Source: CAZKTF01 sp964555565 (GTDB taxonomy: Bacteria; Planctomycetota; JAJSAM01; JAKLKS01). From it: a stretch of DNA of 6,353 nt. The stretch covers positions 1 to 6,353 of the forward strand of contig CAZKTF010000214.1 in NCBI GenBank assembly GCA_964555565.1, read 5' to 3'. A model generated the notes under the pieces. The model saw only the letters and a list, made by a program, of their open reading frames with translations. It searched no databases and was not told the origin of the DNA. Within the stretch, counting starts at the first letter, position 1, and every line of letters begins with the position of its first letter. The position numbers were made by a program, and so were the translations under genes. Positions 1 through 6,050 of the stretch are shown piece after piece.

Positions 1-36
1 GTCCTCCACTAATCTCAGCACCAAGTTGTCTCAATT

Positions 37-480
37 TTGTTGACACGCTCCGGCGGCTGGTTTGTCAGCGAAGGCGAGGCCGCAGCCGCGTTGTGCCGTG
101 AGTTGACGCACGATCCGGAGCCTAGCGTAGCTTCTAGTGCGGTGGCATCCCTAGGCAAGATTCAGCCTGTAGAGAAACAGACAATTGAGTGTCTGCGGGA
201 AGCGCTCGAGAACGGCGAGGGAAACGCGAGGGTCAGAGAGTCGGCGGCGCGTGCTCTAGGTGTGGCGGGTGTTAGCGACACAAGCGTAGTCAGGACGCTG
301 CTTGGCGGAACTCGGTCTGATGAGACCCGCGTGAGATGGGCGGCCCTAAACAGTTTGATTCTTCTGAAGGCAAGGGGCCAAGAGGTGCGCGAAGCGTTCG
401 AGAGGGCCGCAACGGAGGACATCCGTCTCCTGCAAGATGCAGGGAGGAGAGGTGTGTCGAGACTGGACGATGAGGAATAG
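37..480 (+). CDS. HEAT-repeat protein, short and possibly 5'-truncated
   Basis: 147-residue product made almost entirely of HEAT-type alpha-helical repeats, a fold used as a protein-interaction scaffold. Three units are visible at about residues 14-42, 46-78 and 84-112, each ending in an Ala/Leu-rich second helix with the usual D-x-x-V-R/S-x-x-A-A pattern (D95-E-T-R-V-R-W-A-A-L is the clearest). A weaker fourth lies at 115-140. There is no signal peptide, membrane segment or catalytic motif. The first possible start is TTG at 37, or the next TTG at 40. Neither has a convincing Shine-Dalgarno, and an in-frame TAA at 10-12 closes the frame upstream. It could therefore be the surviving 3' part of a larger HEAT gene rather than an intact one. 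Codon use is foreign to the window: 9 of 17 arginines are AGA/AGG, and CTA/GTA occur. The function is unknown. The fold call is fairly safe; the gene's integrity is not. Confidence 0.6.
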   Translation: MLTRSGGWFVSEGEAAAALCRELTHDPEPSVASSAVASLGKIQPVEKQTIECLREALENGEGNARVRESAARALGVAGVSDTSVVRTLLGGTRSDETRVRWAALNSLILLKARGQEVREAFERAATEDIRLLQDAGRRGVSRLDDEE

Positions 481-652
481 GGCCACCTGACCGCACCCGC
501 GGTAACCGGTCAGCCTCCTGAAGTTGCCCGAGGGGGCGACCGATCAAGGAGGGGTATCCCTGGGTCGCCGCTTGGACCCGACTTGAGAGTAGTCCCATGC
601 GTGGACCGGAGAGTCCGGCCGGCGTTGCACGCTGCAACGGTCTGCGACAGAG
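481..652 (+). other. Gene-free, stem-rich stretch between the HEAT gene and the tRNA-like sequence
   Basis: I see no plausible protein on either strand; open frames here have no family resemblance. The sequence folds well on the + strand. 514-521 (CCTCCTGA) pairs with 544-552 (TCAAGGAGG, one bulged A), enclosing a second stem, 523-529 (GTTGCCC) with 534-540 (GGGCGAC), one G-U pair. A competing pairing exists: GGCGACC at 535-541 is the exact reverse complement of GGTCGCC at 563-569. Further right lie hairpins at 606-618 and 623-639, described separately. This could be part of a non-coding RNA, an end region of an integrated element, or GC-rich DNA that folds by chance. I do not recognise a known RNA family. 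Confidence 0.4.
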
Positions 653-660
653 GGAGTTGC
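606..660 (+). repeat. Three consecutive short hairpins
   Basis: Three perfect or near-perfect stem-loops follow each other closely. CCGGA-GAG-TCCGG is at 606-618. CGTTGC-ACGCT-GCAACG is at 623-639, a 6-bp perfect stem with a 5-nt loop. GCGAC-7nt-GTTGC is at 644-660, with one G-U pair. They sit directly before the tRNA-Ser-like half. They may belong to a structured RNA, or be recombinase-binding arms next to an attachment site. Note that 608-614 (GGAGAGT) could alternatively be the 5' acceptor strand of the tRNA. Confidence 0.35.
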
Positions 661-748
661 GAAGCCGACGCCGAGGGGCCACCCGCTTGCTAAACCGGTG
701 TAGGGTCTAATCGCCCTACCGCGGGTTCAAATCCCGCTCTCTCCGCCA
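653..748 (+). pseudogene. tRNA-Ser(GCU)-like sequence: intact 3' half, degenerate 5' half (attachment-site scar or tRNA pseudogene)
   Basis: The 3' half is a textbook class II serine tRNA. The anticodon loop TTGCTAA is at 687-693 (anticodon GCT at 689-691). A long variable arm pairs TAGGG 701-705 with CCCTA 714-718. The T-arm is GCGGG-TTCAAAT-CCCGC at 721-737. The acceptor strand TCTCTCC is at 738-744, followed by G745 and an encoded CCA at 746-748. The 5' half fails. The anticodon stem has mismatches (682-686 against 694-698: C-A and C-C). The D-arm (GCC 664-666 with GGC 677-679) lacks the usual GG in its loop and is short. The nearest 5' acceptor, 653-659, pairs only as GGAG plus one wobble. 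Loss of match near the anticodon loop is what a tyrosine-integrase crossover in a tRNA gene leaves behind. The end coordinate is firm; the start is a guess from tRNA length. Confidence 0.6.
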
Positions 749-753
749 CACCC

Positions 754-778
754 CGGCTGTCCGTCCTAAGCCGTTGTT
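754..778 (+). terminator. Weak terminator-like hairpin after the tRNA-like sequence
   Basis: CGGCT (754-758) pairs with AGCCG (769-773) around a 10-nt loop, followed by a short T-rich run (TTGTT, 774-778). The stem is only 5 bp and the loop is large, so this is a weak candidate. Its position, just after the encoded CCA and before the operator of the next operon, fits a transcription boundary. Confidence 0.25.
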
Positions 779-782
779 CCTA

Positions 783-838
783 ACTTGCCACATTCTTAGA
801 CTTGCCCGCTAGTGGCAAGTATGATGTTCTTGACAAGT
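783..838 (+). promoter_or_regulatory. Nested symmetric operator of the AbiE-like operon
   Basis: Four copies of one half-site are arranged two forward, two reverse: ACTTGCC at 783-789 and 800-806, then GGCAAGT at 814-820 and GACAAGT at 832-838. The inner pair is a perfect 7-bp inverted repeat with a 7-bp spacer, centred at 810. The outer pair (one mismatch) is centred at 810.5, so both dyads share an axis. ACTTGCCAC 783-791 and GTGGCAAGT 812-820 also form a perfect 9-bp inverted repeat. The last half-site overlaps the -35 hexamer. AbiEi-type antitoxins are known to bind inverted repeats in their own promoter and repress it; that the downstream winged-helix protein does so here is inference. 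Confidence 0.75.
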
Positions 839-858
839 AAGGCTTCACCGGCTAGCAT
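830..858 (+). promoter_or_regulatory. Sigma70-type promoter of the two-gene operon
   Basis: A perfect -35 hexamer TTGACA (830-835) is followed by a 17-bp spacer and TAGCAT (853-858), a 4/6 match to the -10 consensus. The expected transcription start is the A at 866, which is also the A of the ATG of the next gene, so the transcript would be leaderless. The -35 box lies within the last operator half-site, so a bound repressor would block polymerase. Confidence 0.7.
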
Positions 859-865
859 CCTCCCT

Positions 866-2002
866 ATGACCGACGCCGCACCTCCAGAGACTGAGACGCT
901 CCGGCGGGGGCTGGAGCAGATCCGGCTGCGCCTGCCTGCGGGCTGGAAGCTGTCCGTCGGAGAGCAGGAGCGGCGGGCCACCCCGCGGACGGCTCCCCGC
1001 CCTGACGCCATGGTTCGCCTCGTGGCACCCGGGGGCGTGGCGGCGAGACTCGTCGTGGAGGTCAAGAGAGTTGCCTCACCCCAAGTGACCCGCGCGGCCA
1101 TCCAGTGGCTGCTCGCGGCGAAGTCGAAGTCCGAACCCCTGCTCCTCGCGCCGTTCCTCCCGCGGCGCTCCCGGGCGCTGGCGGAGGAGGCCGGGGTCAA
1201 CTACGCCGACCTGACAGGCAACCTCCGACTCGCGCTTCGAACCCCCGCGCTCTTCCTTCGGGATCGGGGTGCCGATGTGAACCCCTTCCGGGGCAAGGGG
1301 CCCGAGCGCGGCCTTGCCGGCGCGGCCGCCGGGCGCGTCGTGCTCTGGCTCTGCGTCTTGGAACCACCGGTCTCTCCGTGGACGCTTTCCGAAGTCGCGA
1401 AGGGGAGCGGGGTGTCGCTGCCCTACGTCTCCCGGCTCATCGAGCTCCTCGAGCGCGAGGACCTGGTGCGTCGGAAACCGCGGGGACCGATCGAGGATGT
1501 GGACCGCCCGGGCCTCGTTCGGCGATGGGCCGAGGACTACTCCCTCCTGCGCTCCAACCGGGGCCGTCTCTACCTCGATCCCCGAGGCGCCTCGCGGGCC
1601 CTGGAGACGATGGGGACGGTGGCGTTCCAGAAGGGCGTGGATCGGTTCGCCGTGTCCGGCTCCTTCGCCGCCAACCGCTACGCCCCCGTCTCCTCGCCGT
1701 CGAAGCTCGTCTGCTTCGTGGACGACCCCGATGCCGCGGCGCGAGCCCTCGACCTCTCCCCGGCGGCCGGAGCCGGCAACGTCTTCCTTCTCGCCCCCTA
1801 CGACCCCATCGTCTACGAACGGTCGGACCCGTGGGAGCGTGAGGGATGGGCCCGCCCCGTCCCCTGCGCCACCCCGGCGCAGGTCCTCGCGGACTGTCTC
1901 ACGGGACCCGATCGCATGCCCGCGGAGGGTGAGGCTCTGCTGGCCTGGCTCCAGAAGTCCCGTCGGGGGTGGGAGGGCTTCAAGGGCGTGGAGCCGTCGT
2001 GA
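866..2002 (+). CDS. AbiEi-like winged-helix antitoxin/repressor with PD-(D/E)xK-like N-terminal domain
   Basis: 378 residues. The N-terminal part (about 1-145) resembles a restriction-endonuclease-like fold: D47 in PDAMVRL, then E65-x-K67 in LVVEVKR, and a later YADLTGN segment (113-119) that I recall as conserved in this family. About 155-205 is a winged helix (TLSEVAKGSGVSLPYVSRLIELLEREDLV), followed by RWAEDY at 220-225. The C-terminal third (about 250-375) contains FAVSGSFAANRYAP and a VDDPDAAARAL segment. This order, plus the overlapping nucleotidyltransferase gene, matches AbiEi-type proteins of type IV toxin-antitoxin systems, expected to repress the operon and neutralise the toxin. 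It is longer than classical AbiEi (roughly 200-290 aa). I start at ATG 866 because the promoter's -35 and -10 lie upstream of it and would fall inside the longer frame that begins at GTG 812. There is no Shine-Dalgarno, in keeping with a leaderless mRNA. Whether the D/ExK residues cut DNA is unknown. Confidence 0.8.
   Translation: MTDAAPPETETLRRGLEQIRLRLPAGWKLSVGEQERRATPRTAPRPDAMVRLVAPGGVAARLVVEVKRVASPQVTRAAIQWLLAAKSKSEPLLLAPFLPRRSRALAEEAGVNYADLTGNLRLALRTPALFLRDRGADVNPFRGKGPERGLAGAAAGRVVLWLCVLEPPVSPWTLSEVAKGSGVSLPYVSRLIELLEREDLVRRKPRGPIEDVDRPGLVRRWAEDYSLLRSNRGRLYLDPRGASRALETMGTVAFQKGVDRFAVSGSFAANRYAPVSSPSKLVCFVDDPDAAARALDLSPAAGAGNVFLLAPYDPIVYERSDPWEREGWARPVPCATPAQVLADCLTGPDRMPAEGEALLAWLQKSRRGWEGFKGVEPS
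1990..1993 (+). promoter_or_regulatory. Ribosome-binding site deciding the GTG start of the nucleotidyltransferase
   Basis: GGAG lies 5 nt before the GTG at 1999, inside the last codons of the upstream gene. It supports GTG 1999 over the in-frame GTG at 1969, which would give a 30-nt longer overlap and 10 extra residues. Confidence 0.6.
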
Positions 2003-2895
2003 CCGCCCCTGCCCTCGAGTACGTCGTCGCCCGGAGGGTCCTCCTGGACGCGCTCGACGCCCTGGGCGAGCAGGTCAGGTGTGTCGTCCTGGTTGGCGCG
2101 CAGGCCGTCTACCTCCGGGCGGGTGATGGGGGGCTCGCAGTGACCCCGCACACCACGGACGCGGATCTCGCGTTGCGACCCGAGCTTCTCGCCGATTCCC
2201 CGGAGCTCGCCGCCAGCCTGAGTGCGGCCGGCTTCGAGCCCGAGTCCGCCGACTCCGTGGGCATCTGGGTCACCCAGCGGGACATCGGGGGGAAGCAGAG
2301 GCCTGTCCAGGTGGACCTCCTCGTCCCCGAGGCGGTAGGTGGGCCGGGCCGCAGGGCCGCGCGGATCCCCCCGCACGATGCGCGGGCGGCGAGAAAGGTC
2401 CCCGGGCTCGAGGGGGGCCTGTTCGATCACGACCCCATGGACGTCACCGCCCTGGACCCCGCGGACACGAGACGGCACCGGATCCAGGTGGCGGGGCCCG
2501 CCGCCCTCCTCGTCGCCAAGGCGCACAAGATCCTCGAGCGCCTCGCCGACACGAAGCGCCTGATGACCGTCGCCAAGGACGCACTCGATGTCGTCCGCAT
2601 CCTCCGCGGCTGCGGGGAAGCCGATGTCGCGGAGCGCATGAGCCGCCTCCTGAACTTGGACCCATCAGGGGGAGCGGCCTACGCGGCGACGGCCGCACGG
2701 ACCGCCGAGGCGGTGGAGTTCCTCCGGAAGGAGTTCGGCGTTCCCGCCGGCCGTGGCTGCGACCTTGCCGTCGAGGCGGCTACGGGGGCCATGGAGGCGG
2801 AGGAGCTCCGCGCCTCCACGGTGGCGCTGGCGCGACAGCTGCTTGGCCGGCTAACTCGAGGTGGCAGTCCCAGCGGACCCGACGTGACCGGCTAG
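1999..2895 (+). CDS. AbiEii/MenT-like nucleotidyltransferase, putative type IV toxin
   Basis: 298 residues with the layout of a DNA polymerase beta-type nucleotidyltransferase. Motif I is VLVGAQAVYLR (30-40). The two metal-binding aspartates are D54 and D56 in TTDADLAL (52-59). The third acidic residue is D106 in VQVDLLVP (103-110). A LLVAKAHKI segment (170-178, K174) and KDALDVVRIL (193-202) correspond to the K and K-D-x-x-D motifs of the AbiEii family. The rest is helical with no membrane segment. Family members add nucleotides to targets; characterised MenT toxins modify tRNA 3' ends and so stop translation. Substrate and target here are not visible. GTG 1999 overlaps the upstream TGA at 2000-2002 (GTGA), implying translational coupling and a single transcript, as in antitoxin-toxin pairs. 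Motif I reads GAQA rather than the GGTA-L form of classical AbiEii, so this is probably a divergent subfamily. A metabolic nucleotidyltransferase is the less likely alternative. Confidence 0.8.
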   Translation: MTAPALEYVVARRVLLDALDALGEQVRCVVLVGAQAVYLRAGDGGLAVTPHTTDADLALRPELLADSPELAASLSAAGFEPESADSVGIWVTQRDIGGKQRPVQVDLLVPEAVGGPGRRAARIPPHDARAARKVPGLEGGLFDHDPMDVTALDPADTRRHRIQVAGPAALLVAKAHKILERLADTKRLMTVAKDALDVVRILRGCGEADVAERMSRLLNLDPSGGAAYAATAARTAEAVEFLRKEFGVPAGRGCDLAVEAATGAMEAEELRASTVALARQLLGRLTRGGSPSGPDVTG

Positions 2896-3340
2896 ACGGC
2901 GAGGCGGCCTCAACCCCGCTGCTGTGGAGAACTCGGCTACGCAGGTTGGCCGAATGCGTGGTCCTCGGATGTCTCGGAAACACCCAATCGGGCCAGCCCT
3001 GCTCGGCCGCGCTCGCCGACCGCCCGGATCCCGTGGTCTCGGTTCCCCTGATCCCGACGACGCCCCCAGCGCCGCGGATCTCGCCCGCATGGCCTCCGGG
3101 GCAGAGGGCGTCGGGGTCTCCTCCTGAGGTCATTCCGCCACTGGCAGAGGACCCGATCCCCGACTCGCGACTTCCATCCCGGGCACTGCTTTCCCGCCCA
3201 CCCGCCCCACACGCCCCGGTCGTCCGGCGCCACTCCGGCGCCGTCACGCGCATCAGGCGGGCCGCCGCGACGGCGGGGCGGGGGAAGTCCCGGGGGAGGT
3301 CCATCTTCTCCGCAGGCCGGTCGCCCCCGGATTCCCGCTG
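2896..3340. other. 445-nt gene-free interval between convergent genes
   Basis: The flanking genes converge here, stop to stop. Open frames exist on both strands, as expected at this GC content. Their products are Pro/Arg/Gly-rich strings without family resemblance or a ribosome-binding site, so I call none of them. The only structure I can support is two GC-rich hairpins near 3225-3276. No insertion-sequence ends, tRNA or array-like repeats are visible. Confidence 0.6.
3225..3276. terminator. Pair of GC-rich hairpins, possible bidirectional terminator
   Basis: CGGCGCC (3225-3231) pairs with GGCGCCG (3237-3243) around a 5-nt loop. CCGCCG (3262-3267) pairs with CGGCGG (3271-3276) around CGA. 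Both are perfect, and both lie between convergent genes, about 65-115 nt past the stop of the minus-strand gene. Neither is followed by a T-run on either strand, so intrinsic termination is not demonstrated. Confidence 0.3.
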
Positions 3341-6031
3341 CTACAACTTGATCGACCTGGCCGCGCCGCCCTTCGCCTGGATGGCCTTCCAGGTCACCGT
3401 CGTGACCCCGGTGAACGTGATCGTCCCCAGCGTGATGTTCACGCGCACGGGCAGCTGGACCCCCGTCGTCGCCGTCGTCTCGTTGACGAAGCCGGCGCGA
3501 CCGAGGTCGTCGCTGAACGTGCCCTTGGCCGCGTAGGCGAACGGGATCGGCTTCGGCTCGGTGCCGGTGGACGTCTTCTTCAGGCCGAGGACCAGCTTGG
3601 CCCCGAGCAGCGTCGTGTTCCGGATCCCCGGGAAGTCGAAGATCGGCGTAGGCCCGGCGGCCGCGGGCGGCGGGACGGGCTTCGGCTGCTTGCCCTTCGC
3701 GTCCAGCTGGACCTGGTCGCGCAGCTCGATCACGTCGATGCGCACGATCAGGCTGGCGGGGTTGATGCCCGCGGGGAGAGGCAGCCCGGCCTTGACGGCC
3801 AGAGAGTCTTTGCCGCGGACCCGGAGGCCCGTCTTCGCGTCCAGGCTGAAGTTGAGCTTCGCGGCGACCGAGAGCTTCTTGGGATCGATCACGATGGCGT
3901 CGGTCATCGTCCGGATGCGGTTGCTGCCGCTGTCGGCGAAGAAGATCGCGCCGCCGGATGCGATCACCTCCTGCGGGTCGTTCACGCGCGCGAGCGCGGC
4001 GGGACCGCCGTCCCCGGTGATGCCCGCCGTGCCGTCCCCGGCGACGGTGCTGACGATGTTCGGAACGACGGTGGTGTCGATCAGCCTCAGGCGGTGGTTC
4101 CGCGAGTCGGCGACGACCAGGCTGCCGTTCGCGGTGATCGCGATGCCGACCGGCCGATCGAACTGCGCGAGCAGGGCGTCTCCCCCGTCGCCCGAGAAGC
4201 CCGAGCCGGCGGAGCTGCTGCCCGCGATGCGCGTGGTCGTGAGACCGTTCGCCGAGAGCTTCCGGACGCGCTCCCCGCCGTTGCCCTCCACGACGAACAC
4301 GTCCCCGTTGGCCGCCACCGCGATTCCCGAGAGGTTGAAGAACGAGGCCGCATCCACGGGCCCCGTGTAGGAGTCCGCGGCTCCCCCTCCTCCACCGTTC
4401 TGGCCGGCGAAATCGGTGACCGCTCCATTCGTGGCCACGCGCTCCACGATGTCGCCGTCCGTGGTGACGAAGAGGTTGCCCGTGCCGTCCGCCGCGATGG
4501 AGAGGGGATCGCCGTTGTTCGTCTGGGCGAAGGTCCGGATCCTGCCCGTGACCAGGTCGATGACGCGGATGGCGCCGTTGTTGAAGTCGGCGATGAACAG
4601 GTTCGTCCCCACCACCTCGACGTCCCGGGGGCTGTCCAGGGTGGCCTGGAAGGCCGGGCCGCCGTCGCCCGAGTATCCGGCCACGCCGGTGCCGGCCACC
4701 GTCTCCACGGTGCCATCGGCCCCGAGGCGGCGGACGACGTCCGCGCCTGGGTCCGCGATGTACATGTTGCCGCCGGCGTCCACCGCCATCGCCACGGGGT
4801 CTTCCAGGATCTGGGTGAAGGACCTGCTGCGGTCGCCGATCTGCCCGAAGACGGAGATCCCGCCGACGACGGTGTCGATGAAGCCGGTCGCGGCGTCTAT
4901 GCGCCGGATGCTGCTGTTGCCGAAATCGGCCAAGTACAGATTGCCGAGGGCATCCACGACCATGCCGGACGCGGGGACGCTGTCGCCGCCCGCGGGTCCG
5001 AAGTCGTTGGTTCCGCCCATGCCCGCCAGGGTGGTGATGGTCGGAGGCACATCGCCCACGCGGATGACGCGGACGCTGCCGTTGGCGAGCGAGCCGACGT
5101 AGAGAAGTTGCCCAGCCGGGTCGTAGGCCAGCGTGGCCGGGTCGTCCAGCAGGGCGACGTCGGCGCTGCCGCCGTCGCCGAAAGGATCCGGGACGATCGC
5201 CGCGTCGAGCCCCGAGAAGGTCGAAATCGTCCCTCCGACATTGACCTTGCGTACGCGGTCGTTGAAGGAGCCGCCGCTCTGGGTGGCGATGTACAGGTTG
5301 CCTGCGCCGTCGAAGACCAGTCCGCGCGGACTCCTCAGCGTCGCGGAGGTCGCCGCGAACCCGTCGCCCGAGGTGCCGGCGGAGTTCAGGATGCCCGCGA
5401 ACGCGGAGATGTTGCCCCCCGTCACGCGGCGTACGTAGTGGTTGGAGGTGTCGGACAGCAGGACGTCGCCGCTGGCCCTGACGGCGATGCCCCCGATGTT
5501 TCCGCCGAAGGCGGCCGAGGTGGCCGGGCCGCCGTCGCCGGCGGGCGCCACGCCCTCGACCAGGCCGTTCCCCGCGAAGGTGGTGATGATGCCCGTCACC
5601 ATGTCCACGCGGCGTACGCGCAGGTTGCCGTTGTCGGCGATGAAGAGGAGGGTGCCGTCGGCGTTGAACGCCAGGGCGCCGGGCTTGCCGAGGCCGGCGC
5701 TGACCGCGACGCCGCCATCGCCGGAGAAGGACTCGGTGCCGTTCCCGGCGATGAGCTCGATCAGGCCGGTGGTGGCGTTGACCTTGTAGAGCTGGTGGTG
5801 GTCCGTGTCCGAGAAGTAGAGCTCCCCGGTGACCGGGTGCAGCGCGAGGCCCGACGTGTTCGTCAGGCTGATGGCGGCCTCGTTGGGCGCGTAGCCGCTC
5901 AGGTTGCCGCCTCCCGCCACGGACTGGACGATCTTCTCCTCCGCGGCGAGGACCCTGGCGGAGAGGAAGCCCCCCGCGACCAGGACGGCCAGGCCTGCGA
6001 GGACGGGACGAACGCGAAGCAGCGAAATCAT
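3341..6031 (-). CDS. Secreted NHL-repeat protein: twelve propeller blades plus unknown C-terminal domain
   Basis: 896 residues. Residues 1-30 form a signal peptide (Arg-containing n-region, hydrophobic core LAGLAVLVAGGFL, cleavage near VLA-A30), so the protein is exported. Residues about 58-711 hold twelve NHL-type blades, recognisable by G-N-L-Y-I-A-D, R-I/V-R-R/K and T-x-A-G: starts near 60, 117, 180, 234, 297, 355, 411, 468, 508, 567, 626 and 685. Most are separated by loops carrying GDGG (for example 104-107, 165-168, 285-288, 455-458, 614-617, 673-676). Twelve blades suit two six-bladed propellers; such folds bind proteins, glycans or other ligands. Residues 712-896 are a separate beta-rich domain I do not recognise, with a Pro/Lys linker at 781-793. 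It has no LPxTG, PEP-CTERM or clear type IX signal. The ATG at 6031 was chosen for AGGAGG 7 nt upstream and the signal peptide. It appears monocistronic. An enzymatic role is not supported; a surface or extracellular binding or structural role is inferred. Confidence 0.85.
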   Translation of the reverse strand: MISLLRVRPVLAGLAVLVAGGFLSARVLAAEEKIVQSVAGGGNLSGYAPNEAAISLTNTSGLALHPVTGELYFSDTDHHQLYKVNATTGLIELIAGNGTESFSGDGGVAVSAGLGKPGALAFNADGTLLFIADNGNLRVRRVDMVTGIITTFAGNGLVEGVAPAGDGGPATSAAFGGNIGGIAVRASGDVLLSDTSNHYVRRVTGGNISAFAGILNSAGTSGDGFAATSATLRSPRGLVFDGAGNLYIATQSGGSFNDRVRKVNVGGTISTFSGLDAAIVPDPFGDGGSADVALLDDPATLAYDPAGQLLYVGSLANGSVRVIRVGDVPPTITTLAGMGGTNDFGPAGGDSVPASGMVVDALGNLYLADFGNSSIRRIDAATGFIDTVVGGISVFGQIGDRSRSFTQILEDPVAMAVDAGGNMYIADPGADVVRRLGADGTVETVAGTGVAGYSGDGGPAFQATLDSPRDVEVVGTNLFIADFNNGAIRVIDLVTGRIRTFAQTNNGDPLSIAADGTGNLFVTTDGDIVERVATNGAVTDFAGQNGGGGGAADSYTGPVDAASFFNLSGIAVAANGDVFVVEGNGGERVRKLSANGLTTTRIAGSSSAGSGFSGDGGDALLAQFDRPVGIAITANGSLVVADSRNHRLRLIDTTVVPNIVSTVAGDGTAGITGDGGPAALARVNDPQEVIASGGAIFFADSGSNRIRTMTDAIVIDPKKLSVAAKLNFSLDAKTGLRVRGKDSLAVKAGLPLPAGINPASLIVRIDVIELRDQVQLDAKGKQPKPVPPPAAAGPTPIFDFPGIRNTTLLGAKLVLGLKKTSTGTEPKPIPFAYAAKGTFSDDLGRAGFVNETTATTGVQLPVRVNITLGTITFTGVTTVTWKAIQAKGGAARSIKL

Positions 6032-6038
6032 GTCGATT

Positions 6039-6044
6039 CCTCCT
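6039..6044 (-). promoter_or_regulatory. Shine-Dalgarno of the NHL-repeat gene
   Basis: On the minus strand AGGAGG lies 7 nt before the ATG at 6031-6029. This near-ideal site fixes the start and rules out the in-frame extension to 6328, which would place about 99 unrelated residues before the signal peptide. Confidence 0.85.
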
Positions 6045-6050
6045 CTTTCC

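Noticed and set aside
481..748. tmRNA or another known RNA ending in a tRNA-like domain
   Set aside because: The 3' end is a class II serine tRNA with a GCU anticodon loop and long variable arm, not the alanine-type tRNA-like end of tmRNA, and no tag reading frame was found.
812..865. In-frame 18-codon extension of the winged-helix gene starting at GTG 812 (or ATG 821/824)
   Set aside because: This stretch contains half of the operator, the -35 and the -10. The promoter's predicted start is A866, and the homology-like part begins after ATG 866.
2946..3340. Possible small genes in the convergent interval on either strand
   Set aside because: Products are low-complexity Pro/Arg/Ala strings, with no ribosome-binding site and no resemblance to a family.
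3400..6000. Repetitive DNA that might be a CRISPR array or tandem repeat
   Set aside because: The periodicity is that of diverged NHL blades at the protein level. There are no identical DNA repeats with spacers.
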